Shown: in pieces, positions 12,868 to 22,003 of the stretch
Numbering within the stretch: position 1 is the first letter of the stretch
Layout: each line of letters begins with the position of its first letter
IMG/VR virus record: IMGVR_UViG_3300029922_000007
Coordinates: 1 to 64,000 of that record
Reading direction: 5' to 3' (one strand)
Origin: a virus
Length of the DNA: 64,000 bases
Notes under the pieces: model-generated
Databases searched by the model: none
What the model was told of the DNA's origin: nothing
Seen by the model: only the letters and a program-made list of their open reading frames with translations
Position numbers and translations under genes: made by a program

Positions 12868-15800
12868 TTAGTTGGACCACTCAACGACAATACACCCTTG
12901 TGTTCCAGCGCCGCCAGTATTGCCAGAACCATTAGCTCCGCTACCGCCGCCGCCATAACCAGTAGCGGTCAAACCATTACCACCGACACCCAATACTGCC
13001 CCACCAAGACCATAAGCCCAGGCAGAATTACCACCTTGACCACCCGTAGCCGTAGCTACGGTAGAAGAACCTCCACCAGCTTGACCATTAATATTAATAT
13101 TTCCGTTCGTAGCTGTTCCGCCCGTTCCGCCATTTCCGGTCGTTGCTGCAGCTGCTTGTCCACCACCAGCGGTATAAGTTGTAACCCCTATAGCTAGAGT
13201 AGTATTTCCGCCAGCGCCCCCAACGGTAGCATTTGGACCTGCGGTTCCAGCCGCGCCAATAGATATAGTATAGGAAGTACTGGCCGACAATCCTTGAGTA
13301 AATACGCTCACTCCAGCACCACCTCCACCACCCGTACTGTGATTTGCTGCAGCGCTTGAGCCGCTTCCGCCCGCACCACCCCCAATAAGAGTAAACTTAT
13401 ATCGAGTTTGAGGAGTAACGTTAATCGGTGTGGTGTACGTGGTACCTGTAGTCAAAAATAAAAAACCCGATGTTGGGGTCTTTTCCATTACCCAATTGAC
13501 TCCATTAGAACTCAGTGTTGCCCCCCCATAGTTGGTAAGAATCACTACCTGAGACAAACCATTGATAGTTTCAGACGCGTGAGGTTTAATGGTGATATTA
13601 TTAACAGCGGCATTTCCAAATAGGTCTTGAATATTCAGTACTCTACCATTTGTAGGTGCTGGCAGTGTAATAGTAATCGCAGAGCTGGTACTATTTGGAT
13701 AGATAATATAGTCTGTGGTTGTACTGTCTACTGAATAATTCGACGTAACAGTATTGGTTGTATAGTTAACGCCGCCATTAATCTGATGGATTGCGGTGGA
13801 AGACGCTCCCCCTGCAGTGACTACACTTGAAGTACCAGTAGCTAATTTTGTATTTCCAGAAATCGATTCACTTCCATTAACCTGGAGCTTATCTGTTGCG
13901 TTATCTGTAGTAGTTCCAATAAGTAAATTGCCAGTGGAGTTAAGTCTCATCGCTTCCGCACTAGTTACAGAACCAGTAGGGGTTACGAACCAAGTCATAT
14001 ATGTTGCATTAGAAGTATTAGTAAAGGTTTCACCAGCAATAATAGTAAAAGCGCCCGTGCTTGCAAGGGCAAACTGGGACGTTCCGTATCCTCTACCACT
14101 CATCAAATTCAGAGTATTTCCAGCTGTAGCTGCGGTTGGCAAAGATAGGGTTCCGTTTGCATACCTACCACGGAAACCAACCGTGCCGCCATAACCCGTT
14201 GCTTGAACAGTTTTAGTTGTTCCGGAATTATTAACCACATCTATAATAGCTAAAGAAGAAGGAATAGTTCCAATACCCAATGCATGGGCCGTATCATCCC
14301 AATAAAATTGAGAATTATCTTGTGTAATCTGTCCGCTAGCACCAGCAAACAAAACACTACCCTGTGTAAATCCAGTTACCTGAGAACCCGTAACGGTAAG
14401 TGAAGATGCGGTTGTCAATGCTGATAGAGTAGTGATAGTGCTATTACTCGCGGCGGTAATATTGAGCGCAGTTCCGCTAGCGTTACCGGTCAGGTTTGCA
14501 GTAATAGTTCCAGCAGAGAAGTTACCAGAACTATCTCTGGAAATAATAGTACTAGGGGTGTTTAGGTTGGTAGCGGTTGTATTCGCATTTGGCAAAATCC
14601 CCGTTACTGTCGAACCACTGAGAGCAAATGGAACCTCGATCCAAGATGTAGACGTGGTGTCAATGGTAATTGGAGCTGCTGCAGTTTGTGTCCAGGTACT
14701 TCCTTGATAAACAAGGCCTTGTCTCACGAAGCAAGTAATAAATTGGAAGGCCTGGGTGATACCTCCAGTTGGATACCAGCTAGGTCTAGCCCACGACCCA
14801 CTAGCTATAACCCAAGGACCATTCTGAGATGCGGTACCCTGTGAGGCAAGAAGAACCAACATTCCTACTGTGGTAGTTACACCATCGATAGTTGGAAGCC
14901 CGGAAAGAGCCTGATTAGAGGTTGAGACCACCGATACCGATGGCTTATCGGCCAAACTCGCTTTTGCATCGGTAACAGCACCGACAGAGATAATGGTTGC
15001 ACTTTGTGTGCCAGTAACATCTCCCGACAGAGAGCCAGTAAAGTTACCCGAAGTAGTAGCAGTGGTAGCATTACCGGTCAAGTTTGCGGTGATGGTTCCA
15101 GCAGAGAAGTTACCAGAAGAATCTCTTTCGACCAAGGTGGATGGAGTGTCCAAGTTAGTGGCAGCTCCAACAGTAGTGACTGCCGAAGCCACAGCCGCCG
15201 CTGTTTTTCCACCCACAAGAGAAACAACAGTTGCACTTTGTGTGCCAGTAACATCTCCCGACAGAGAGCCAGTAAAGGACGTTGCACTACCAGACAAACT
15301 TGCAGTAATAGTTCCAGCAGAGAAGTTACCAGAACTATCGCGCTTAACGAGAGTCGAAGGGACATTAGAAGCGCTAGCATTATCTACGGTTCCAGTTGCA
15401 GCGGCTACGTCGGAAGCAGTCTTTCCACCAACAAAATTTACCGTTGAACTTGAAGGTCCTGGACCAGCTGCAGTAACGTCACCATTTAAAGACGTAATGG
15501 CCGTCAAATTGCTATCATTAATTTGGCCTTGGACTTTTCCGAAAGCTTGTAAAATAGAATCTGTAGAGAGGATTGGAGAATTTGCGCCAACGGCATAACT
15601 GGTCAAAAGCTTGCTTGTAACGACGTTAGACGAAATTGCAGTTGCACTTTGAGTGCCCGTTACGTCACCAGATAGGGAGCCGCTGAAATTCGTTGTAGAG
15701 GTGGCAGTAGACGCATTACCGGTCAAGTTTGCAGTAATGGTCCCAGCTGAGAAATTACCAGAAGAATCTCTTTCAACTAAAGTAGAGGGGGTGTCAATTG

Positions 15801-16968
15801 AGGTACTGGCCGCAACAGCAACGGCAGCAGCTGCAACAGCCGCAGCAGTTTGACCACCAACATGTCCAACGACCGTAGAACTTTGAGTGCCAGTTACGTC
15901 GCCGGATAGGGAGCCGCTAAAGCTCGGCGAAGAGATAACCGTAAGTTCGTTGCTTCCATTAATGCCAATAGTTGTGCCGTCATAGAGAGTACTGACAACC
16001 TCTTCATTAATACCGATACCGTTACCAGGTTGAACAACATAGCTAATATTAAAAATAACCCAACCAGTTCCATCGTAGTACCAAGTTGTTCCGATACTAT
16101 GAGAAGACGGATTAGCGTCCAAAACGGTCCATCTAAATTGAGGAACTTGATAGGAATAGGAGTAGAATCCAGGTGTGGCGTTCGTTACTGTAACTATATT
16201 ATTTTGTTTACCGACAAAACTTCCACCTATAGGTGCGCCAAGATGATCGAAATTGACACCAAACCTATCACCGATCTCAACCATCCTGTGAAGTTCGTCT
16301 AACCACTGTGAGCCGCTCCAATAGACAAGTCGTCCTGCTCCAAAGGGAGCCCACAAGCCAGTTGGAGACGGCCCAATAATATAGGATTCTCCGATGATGG
16401 GAAATGCGGGAGGTGCGGAGAGACTGTCATCCATTAAATTAGCAGCGAGAATGTTCGCTTGAGGAATAATACCGACAGCGAAATTATCAACATAGCCCTT
16501 ATTACTAACATCTCCAGGATTAACAGGGGTAGGGACGTTAACAATCTCATTACCGTTCATATTGAGAATGCCGGTCATAGCGTCGCCGGATTTCAATAGA
16601 TTAAGAGAAGCTGACCCAATGATATTTGCAGTAATCGTGCCAGCAGAGAAGTTTCCACCGCTATCCCTCTCAACTATAGTCGAGGGAGTATTTGAAGAAG
16701 TAGCACTACCAAAACCGATAGCAGCAGCAGCGATGGCACTTGCAGACTGACCACCAACAAAAGCCACTACAGCAGAGGCAGACCCTGGACCAGTAGCCAA
16801 AACGTCACCGGTCAGGATGGTGATCCCAGCAGAAGGAACTAAGGCAATAGCTGCTTGAAGGGCAGTAAACGTGATGCTTTTATTGACGCCGCCCTGAACC
16901 AAAGTATAGAGGTCACCATTAGTACTTGTAGTAGTTACGGGCAGTTGACTAATTTTTTCGCTCGCCAT
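12868..16968 (-). CDS. Tail fibre / receptor-binding protein, 1366 aa
   Basis: The protein starts with ASEKISQLPVT, a common fibre attachment signature. It contains at least six recurring modules with TPSTLVERDSSGNFSAGTI and SLSGDVTGTQSAT segments separated by Ala/Val-rich linkers, giving a repetitive shaft. A C-terminal region of about 220 residues is glycine-rich (GGGAGGSG, GGGGGAG, GGNGLTATGYGGGG), resembling the polyglycine-sandwich adhesin tips of T-even type gp38, and ends in IVVEWSN. Receptor recognition probably resides there. It is driven by its own CAATCTTA box. Confidence 0.93.
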   Translation of the reverse strand: MASEKISQLPVTTTSTNGDLYTLVQGGVNKSITFTALQAAIALVPSAGITILTGDVLATGPGSASAVVAFVGGQSASAIAAAAIGFGSATSSNTPSTIVERDSGGNFSAGTITANIIGSASLNLLKSGDAMTGILNMNGNEIVNVPTPVNPGDVSNKGYVDNFAVGIIPQANILAANLMDDSLSAPPAFPIIGESYIIGPSPTGLWAPFGAGRLVYWSGSQWLDELHRMVEIGDRFGVNFDHLGAPIGGSFVGKQNNIVTVTNATPGFYSYSYQVPQFRWTVLDANPSSHSIGTTWYYDGTGWVIFNISYVVQPGNGIGINEEVVSTLYDGTTIGINGSNELTVISSPSFSGSLSGDVTGTQSSTVVGHVGGQTAAAVAAAAVAVAASTSIDTPSTLVERDSSGNFSAGTITANLTGNASTATSTTNFSGSLSGDVTGTQSATAISSNVVTSKLLTSYAVGANSPILSTDSILQAFGKVQGQINDSNLTAITSLNGDVTAAGPGPSSSTVNFVGGKTASDVAAATGTVDNASASNVPSTLVKRDSSGNFSAGTITASLSGSATSFTGSLSGDVTGTQSATVVSLVGGKTAAAVASAVTTVGAATNLDTPSTLVERDSSGNFSAGTITANLTGNATTATTSGNFTGSLSGDVTGTQSATIISVGAVTDAKASLADKPSVSVVSTSNQALSGLPTIDGVTTTVGMLVLLASQGTASQNGPWVIASGSWARPSWYPTGGITQAFQFITCFVRQGLVYQGSTWTQTAAAPITIDTTSTSWIEVPFALSGSTVTGILPNANTTATNLNTPSTIISRDSSGNFSAGTITANLTGNASGTALNITAASNSTITTLSALTTASSLTVTGSQVTGFTQGSVLFAGASGQITQDNSQFYWDDTAHALGIGTIPSSLAIIDVVNNSGTTKTVQATGYGGTVGFRGRYANGTLSLPTAATAGNTLNLMSGRGYGTSQFALASTGAFTIIAGETFTNTSNATYMTWFVTPTGSVTSAEAMRLNSTGNLLIGTTTDNATDKLQVNGSESISGNTKLATGTSSVVTAGGASSTAIHQINGGVNYTTNTVTSNYSVDSTTTDYIIYPNSTSSAITITLPAPTNGRVLNIQDLFGNAAVNNITIKPHASETINGLSQVVILTNYGGATLSSNGVNWVMEKTPTSGFLFLTTGTTYTTPINVTPQTRYKFTLIGGGAGGSGSSAAANHSTGGGGGAGVSVFTQGLSASTSYTISIGAAGTAGPNATVGGAGGNTTLAIGVTTYTAGGGQAAAATTGNGGTGGTATNGNININGQAGGGSSTVATATGGQGGNSAWAYGLGGAVLGVGGNGLTATGYGGGGSGANGSGNTGGAGTQGCIVVEWSN
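14420..16900 (-). repeat. Internal repeated shaft modules of the tail fibre gene
   Basis: The segment encoding (N/D)TPSTxVxRDSSGNFSAGTITANL recurs at least six times, with the flanking GDVTGTQSAT segment also repeated, in imperfect copies. The DNA similarity between modules makes them substrates for recombination and length change of the fibre shaft. Limits are approximate. Confidence 0.85.
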
Positions 16969-17010
16969 ATGGATTTATTCCTCTAGGGTGCCTATAAGGC
17001 AGGATAAGGG

Positions 17011-17019
17011 TAAGATTGC
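17011..17019 (-). promoter_or_regulatory. CAATCTTA-type candidate late promoter
   Basis: GCAATCTTA on the minus strand lies 42 bp before the ATG of the tail fibre gene, with CTAGAGGAATAA as ribosome-binding region between them. Confidence 0.6.
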
Positions 17020-17026
17020 AGTAAAC

Positions 17027-17548
17027 TTAAGGGCTGGATTCGAGCAAAATGCCATCAATACCATTCTCCAACAAGAATAGGTCGCCAGTTTCGAGCAGAA
17101 GGAAGCTTTCCACAACAGCGGTGCCAAAGGCCCAAGAAAGGGTCATCCTAGGGTGATGACGTTGAACATAGACCTGCCAAGAGGCCCATTGAGGGGATGG
17201 GTAAGCTGGAGGTGGAGATGATGGACCCCAGAATTGGAAATTGTTGCCTAGGGCCTGGGAGAAGCCTGCTGGAATGCAGCCATTGTCAAAGCCGAAGAAT
17301 GGAGATGGAGGAAAGGAGATAGAAACGGTATAGCCCAAGGCCGTAAAGTAAGCAGAGATAGCGTTATAGTCCGCATTAGTGGGGATCGGTGGCTGCACCT
17401 GATAGAGGCCAAGAGGGGTAGCAGTATCGATTAGAGCAATAATAGCCTGTATAAACGCAGTATTAGCCGTCGAGACCGCTAAGTCTGAGGCTGCTTGAGA
17501 CGATTCATTGGCTTCGGCCTGGCTTGGGGGGAGTAAGGGGGTGGACAT
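17027..17548 (-). CDS. Virion-module protein, 173 aa
   Basis: The protein has an N-terminal Ala/Ser-rich helical section, a middle domain containing NADYNAISAYFTALGYTVS and a Pro-rich stretch (WGPSSPPPAYPSPQW), and ends in LLLETGDLFLLENGIDGILLESS. The composition suggests a virion accessory or fibre-adjacent protein. The CCAATCTTA box ends only 5 nt before the ATG and no ribosome-binding site is present, so its mRNA may be leaderless. Confidence 0.75.
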   Translation of the reverse strand: MSTPLLPPSQAEANESSQAASDLAVSTANTAFIQAIIALIDTATPLGLYQVQPPIPTNADYNAISAYFTALGYTVSISFPPSPFFGFDNGCIPAGFSQALGNNFQFWGPSSPPPAYPSPQWASWQVYVQRHHPRMTLSWAFGTAVVESFLLLETGDLFLLENGIDGILLESSP

Positions 17549-17553
17549 GAGGT

Positions 17554-17562
17554 TAAGATTGG
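17554..17562 (-). promoter_or_regulatory. CAATCTTA-type candidate late promoter at leaderless distance
   Basis: CCAATCTTA on the minus strand is followed by ACCTC and the ATG of 17027-17548. A -10-like role would place transcription start at the start codon. Confidence 0.6.
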
Positions 17563-17569
17563 AAAGGGA

Positions 17570-18397
17570 TTAGGGGGCTTCTCGCAGATACTTAAACCTG
17601 TACCCATTTGTACCGCGTTGTTTTCCCCGTAAGGTCCTACTTATTCCAGTTATGTTTATATCCAATTCGTCTCCAGCGCTTTGCAGGGTATAGTAGGTTT
17701 TACCATTGTTTAAACAAATAAAGGGTTCTCCTCTATTCGCTTCCGATATTTTTTCGCGACTCTGCTTTGACATCCTATTCCCAAAATTGGGATTGTTTTC
17801 ACCCTTTGTAGCTTTAGAGATTTTTTGTTTTACTTCTTCTGAAACCGTCTTTCCTGTGCTAGAAACAGATATGTTACGCCTTACCTCTTCTGAGCGCGGA
17901 ACTCCTTTCTTTGATTCACCTATTTTTATTTTAGATGTCTCTGCGTGCTTTCTACCCGTCCCAGCCTTGGATATCTTATCTCTCGTTTCATTCGTAGCGG
18001 TTTTTCCAAAATTTGGGTGCTTTTCTCCGCTTATAGATTCGGAGTGTTTTTTCTTCCGTTCTTCTGTCCAAGTTTTTCCTTTACCCGCCTCAGACATTTT
18101 TTTACGAGTTTCATCCGAAACCATATGATTGTTTCCACCCGTATGGAGGTTGTATCCATTTGGACTCATCGTATTATAATATTCTATAAAGTATTCTTCG
18201 GCCAAATTCAAATCTTCTATGTTATCACATGTATGGATAATACTTTGAGTGAAATTTTCTTTTCCGTATTTCTTTATAGCCTTATAAAGGATAGACCCGG
18301 CGCAGCAATGTTCGGTCCACCTTCTTTTTAAGGTTTTTATGGTCTGACCTATATATTCCTTACCGTTAATTTTATTAATAATTCTATAAACGATCAT
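17570..18397 (-). CDS. GIY-YIG homing endonuclease with NUMOD repeats, 275 aa
   Basis: An N-terminal GIY-YIG domain (VYRIINKI, then EYIGQT; metal-binding Glu in LAEEYFIEYYNT) is followed by several NUMOD3-type repeats with SxExxKKxS patterns. A C-terminal NUMOD1-like HTH segment is YTLQSAGDELDINITGISRTL. It is intact and sits between tail tube and the next virion gene, immediately downstream of a strong hairpin terminator, and is paralogous to 11463-12260 and 41907-42599. Confidence 0.93.
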   Translation of the reverse strand: MIVYRIINKINGKEYIGQTIKTLKRRWTEHCCAGSILYKAIKKYGKENFTQSIIHTCDNIEDLNLAEEYFIEYYNTMSPNGYNLHTGGNNHMVSDETRKKMSEAGKGKTWTEERKKKHSESISGEKHPNFGKTATNETRDKISKAGTGRKHAETSKIKIGESKKGVPRSEEVRRNISVSSTGKTVSEEVKQKISKATKGENNPNFGNRMSKQSREKISEANRGEPFICLNNGKTYYTLQSAGDELDINITGISRTLRGKQRGTNGYRFKYLREAP

Positions 18398-18456
18398 AAC
18401 AGATAATCAGCTCCCATATTTAACCATAGCAAAGAACATATTGCCGTGTCAATAAA

Positions 18457-18488
18457 AAAACCCACATATAGTTAAATATGTGGGTTTT
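18457..18488. terminator. Strong intrinsic terminator, bidirectional
   Basis: A 9-bp GC-containing stem (CCCACATAT/ATATGTGGG) extended by A-T pairs encloses a six-base loop, with A and T runs on either side. It follows the tail tube gene on the minus strand and separates it from the GIY-YIG gene. It would end the sheath-tube transcript, whose products are needed in high amounts. Confidence 0.9.
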
Positions 18489-18511
18489 AATAATTAGTTG
18501 ACTTTTACGAA

Positions 18512-19036
18512 TCAAGGGAGAGTGGTTGCTCCGCTCTCTCCGTCCCCTACAGAACTCTCATCACTCACGGAAGTGCCCTTATAGGTCAAATTTATCTTAC
18601 TCGTTGCACGACTCGTAAAGCTGTTGCTGTTGGTATCCGGCAAACAGTTTACTATGGTTGCCATAGGAGGGCCAGTCGGTGACTCCCTATCTCCTACAGT
18701 AATGACTACCGGTCCGAGCGACAACAAATTGTTCAGCGTCGGAAAAGCTCCGAGTAGTTTTACGCCGTGACCATATACGCGAAATCCACTACAAGAAACT
18801 GAAACACTGTTGTAGCTCACAAGCGTAATTTCTTGAGCCGCGTAGGCTCCGAGAATATGAATATCTTCCGAAGAGATACTTTCGCTAATAGTACAAGAAT
18901 CGAAGATGCCAATAACTACAGGCCCGTTCCCAGAGTTGATAGACACCACTGAACGACCACCAGTGATAACTTTAGACGATGCTGCAATTTGAGTTGGAGT
19001 GTTAGGCCCAACATTACCCGGACTACCTGCTGCCAT
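18512..19036 (-). CDS. Probable tail tube protein, 174 aa
   Basis: The position directly downstream of the sheath gene and before a strong terminator is the standard place for a tube protein. The size (174 aa) and beta-rich sequence fit. Notable segments are SVVSINSGNGPVVIGIFDS and PPMATIVNCLPDTNS. AGGAGAATTTT precedes the ATG. The assignment is mainly contextual; no invariant motif defines tube proteins. Confidence 0.7.
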   Translation of the reverse strand: MAAGSPGNVGPNTPTQIAASSKVITGGRSVVSINSGNGPVVIGIFDSCTISESISSEDIHILGAYAAQEITLVSYNSVSVSCSGFRVYGHGVKLLGAFPTLNNLLSLGPVVITVGDRESPTGPPMATIVNCLPDTNSNSFTSRATSKINLTYKGTSVSDESSVGDGESGATTLP

Positions 19037-19059
19037 AAAATTCTCCTAGTATTTCTTTA

Positions 19060-21993
19060 TTATGATGCCGACTGTTGAACTGCCGATAAGGCGAGATCAA
19101 TGGCCACAAAATATAAGCTTGTGGTAAGTTTCGCCTCAACAGCAACGAACATAGAAGGTGCTGCGATTTGGATGGATGCATTGCGATACCCGAGCGGCGC
19201 GTCGTTGCTTGCCGTGGTCATTTTGAGCTTGCGGTAGTAGTCAAATCTCTGTTGCAAAAAACTCAAAGCGCTTGCTGCTGAAAGATCCGCAAGAGATTTT
19301 CCAACCATTGATTGCTGAAAACTCTGTGCAAGATCTAATGAGAGCAAATCCGATAAGTATACACTTTGAATACTGTTATATACGAAGTTAGCATCTAAAC
19401 CATAAGTTGTTTGGTCACTGACCCACTTGATTCCATTCACATCTTGCGAAAGAACCAAAAGCCCCGCAGTCAACGCATCCGACACATCGAATGGATCTCC
19501 ATTGTCGTATCCGGAAGGATCAGTGATAGAAACAATGTTTGCGTAGTGATTGCAAATAGACTTATAGAATCCACCAGCTTGCATACCAGCAGCTATAACT
19601 GCAGCATACCAAGGCTGAAACAAAGTGTTAACGCCGAAGCTGTTGACCTGAGTCACTTGCTGATCGGTCATGTAGCAACGATACGTTCCAATTCCCTGTG
19701 CCTGAGCTTTGGCCTGAGCATAGGTACCATTGAACGAGAGTCCAGCCATACGATTCTTTTTAAGAACAGGAGTAGAGAACTGCAAACAATGGGTTTTGAG
19801 GAGTTCATTGATGGCATCGATCGTATACGTGGATGCAGGATCGGTATTCCCTGCAAGAATGTCCGCAGTGGCATCCTGAGAGAACAAAGGAACAATGATG
19901 TTACATTGAATCCCAGCAAGCTGAGAAATTGCATTTACAATGTCGATTGCCAACGTTGGGCCGAGAGTTCCGCCAGATAGGAACACACCACTTGAAGGGA
20001 ATGGAATACCAGCGAACATGATAGGAGTAAACGAGAGAGCTGTATTTGCAGCCATCTGTGTTTGGAATTCATAGGCTGAATCCTTAATACGACCTGGCTG
20101 AGCACCAGGAGTACTGGTTGCGATCCCAATAGCACTCACTTGATCCAAGCTAGAAGGTGGAAGCGAGATAGCCGAAGGGGTAGCAGTTGCTGAGTAACCA
20201 GGCTGAGCATTAATGAATGCCGCAAGTTGTCCAACCGTAGAATACTGCGAAAGAGTAGCCGACAGATTACCGCCAGTTCCGCCCGTAACCGAAGTAGTCA
20301 GGGTAGTCGCATTAACACTAACAGTACCAGTCGTACCCAAGTATCCGATAGTCAAGGCCACCGCAGGGGTAATATCGATCGTGCTATTAAAGCCCGTAGC
20401 AGTATTCGTGGTTTGAACTTCGATAGCTGGTTCTTGTGCAGCAGCAAAGTTTCCAGCAGGCAAGCCCAATGCAGCCAAATCACCAGGAGTAGAATCGATC
20501 AATTCGAAGCTTTGGCTATAACCTGCAGCGTACGATGCAGGGTTTGCCGCCATGGTCAAAACCACGGTATTCAAAGCAACGCCAGCGGAAGCAGTAATAC
20601 CGGCTGGAAGTAGACTATTCAGTTCCACAATCAATTCTGCAATATTAGCATGAGAATTGGTGATGACCATACCAGGTGGGAAACCCGTAATGGAATTCGT
20701 AGGATAGGACCCAACGTCTCCATGGACAACCGTAGCGCCAGTGTTCGTTACGCCGGTAGCGCCCAAAAGGCCAAATTCTCCAGCAACACCGAGCGGTGCA
20801 GATGCCTGAGCATTAATGTTAGTTGCTACGCTGACCGTAACCGCACCATTAAGTGCGATCACGCTACCATTGACTGTGCCACCACCCAAGGTAACACTCG
20901 TATTGGCGATAATGTTTCCGTTGAAGGTATTGGTTGCGCCGAGGGTTGCCGAACTACCAACTTGGAAAAACACATTAGCTGCAGTAGCTCCGCCAGTCAA
21001 AGCGATTGTCGCTCCAGCGCCAGTGACGAGAGTGCTAGAACACTGAAACACATAGGTTCCAGCACCATTCAGGGTAAGTGTCCCCGAAGCGGCGATAGCA
21101 AAGGTTCCACTAGATTCTGAATAGGTTCCAGGAACTAAGGTTTGGCCACCAAGAGTGCTCGATATTGGGGTCGGCGTCAAGGCTTCCAAGGTATTGTATT
21201 CTGCTAGAGCATCGGATTGCCCGGTCATAGCAGACGCACCACCACCACTAGAACTCAACGTGATAACATCCGTAGCGCCACCATTCTGACGAATAGTAAA
21301 GGTATCGCCATTCAGAGCAGCTCCAAAAGCAGGAACGGTAGTCCCAGTAACCTGAGGAGGAGTTTCAGTATCCAAGGAAGTGATGGTGTAGCTAAAGCCG
21401 TTTCCTCCAACACCATAATTCTGTGAAAAGAACACGCCGTAAGTACTGCCAGAGAAGGCCGAGTAGGCAATCGTCGAATCACCAGTTCCGGAAGTTTTAG
21501 TTAAAGTCCCAGAAGCTGTAGGAGCGCCGGTTCCGGAAGCGACCAGAGTAGTCCCAGCCGCAATCGTGCTTTCGACCACAAAAGTTTGGTCATTATTACT
21601 ATACGTAGCGCCAACCGTAGCATTTGCAGCGGTAACAGTAAAGGTATAGGCCCCAACAGGAGAGTGAGCCTCAGTACCTTTATTGGTTTTAAGGATGTAA
21701 ACGCTAGAAGCCGTACCGGAAATGTCAGGATCGTTCGAAGGAGCAGCGAGGGCATTAAAGGCATCCACGATAGGACCTGAGCCATAAATACTACGAACCA
21801 AATTACCCTGTTGAGGGCCGAAGAAGTTCGTCTTCAAATTCGTAACGCTATAGTCTGGACCAGCAGCAGCTTCACCCATCAGGACGATGACGCCAGAAGT
21901 GGCAAGGCCGGAAGCCGTTGAAATTACAGTGGTATTTACGTAGGCACCTGGGACGTTGGTCCGAACGAAAGGTGTAATAAGTTGTTGTGACAT
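19060..21993 (-). CDS. Contractile tail sheath protein with inserted permuted ice-binding-type domain, 977 aa
   Basis: The N terminus (FVRTNVPGAYVNT) and C-terminal domain (KLMTTASNDAPLGYRNASIQ-like segment and ADLSAASALSFLQQRFDYY) are typical of myovirus tail sheaths. The length far exceeds the usual 450-700 residues because of extra domains. About residues 259-460 match the DUF3494/ice-binding beta-helix family (LGGQTLVPGTYSESS; FFQVGSSATLGATNTF; NTGATVVHGDVGSYP; TGFPPGMV), but with the two halves in swapped order, i.e. circularly permuted. The extra domain would decorate the outside of the sheath. It is in an operon with the tube gene. Confidence 0.92.
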   Translation of the reverse strand: MSQQLITPFVRTNVPGAYVNTTVISTASGLATSGVIVLMGEAAAGPDYSVTNLKTNFFGPQQGNLVRSIYGSGPIVDAFNALAAPSNDPDISGTASSVYILKTNKGTEAHSPVGAYTFTVTAANATVGATYSNNDQTFVVESTIAAGTTLVASGTGAPTASGTLTKTSGTGDSTIAYSAFSGSTYGVFFSQNYGVGGNGFSYTITSLDTETPPQVTGTTVPAFGAALNGDTFTIRQNGGATDVITLSSSGGGASAMTGQSDALAEYNTLEALTPTPISSTLGGQTLVPGTYSESSGTFAIAASGTLTLNGAGTYVFQCSSTLVTGAGATIALTGGATAANVFFQVGSSATLGATNTFNGNIIANTSVTLGGGTVNGSVIALNGAVTVSVATNINAQASAPLGVAGEFGLLGATGVTNTGATVVHGDVGSYPTNSITGFPPGMVITNSHANIAELIVELNSLLPAGITASAGVALNTVVLTMAANPASYAAGYSQSFELIDSTPGDLAALGLPAGNFAAAQEPAIEVQTTNTATGFNSTIDITPAVALTIGYLGTTGTVSVNATTLTTSVTGGTGGNLSATLSQYSTVGQLAAFINAQPGYSATATPSAISLPPSSLDQVSAIGIATSTPGAQPGRIKDSAYEFQTQMAANTALSFTPIMFAGIPFPSSGVFLSGGTLGPTLAIDIVNAISQLAGIQCNIIVPLFSQDATADILAGNTDPASTYTIDAINELLKTHCLQFSTPVLKKNRMAGLSFNGTYAQAKAQAQGIGTYRCYMTDQQVTQVNSFGVNTLFQPWYAAVIAAGMQAGGFYKSICNHYANIVSITDPSGYDNGDPFDVSDALTAGLLVLSQDVNGIKWVSDQTTYGLDANFVYNSIQSVYLSDLLSLDLAQSFQQSMVGKSLADLSAASALSFLQQRFDYYRKLKMTTASNDAPLGYRNASIQIAAPSMFVAVEAKLTTSLYFVAIDLALSAVQQSAS
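20614..21219 (-). other. Circularly permuted DUF3494-like domain within the sheath gene
   Basis: It encodes sheath residues of about 259-460. The C-terminal half of the usual DUF3494 order (LGGQTL to NGAVTV) comes first, followed by the usual N-terminal half (LGVAGEFGLLG to GFPPGMV and SHAN). Both ends lie in what is normally the internal helix (DALAEYNTLEALTPT and HANIAELIVELNS), which makes a neat insertion point. Family order is from memory. Confidence 0.8.
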
Positions 21994-22003
21994 AAATTTC
22001 CCC

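Noticed and set aside
12862-16750. Several long plus-strand open frames across the fibre gene
   Set aside because: They mirror the repetitive Ala/Thr/Val-rich coding of the minus-strand fibre gene and have no start signals.
20213-21426. Plus-strand open frames across the sheath gene
   Set aside because: Antisense shadows of a clearly coding minus-strand gene with low-complexity Ser/Arg or Val/Pro translations.
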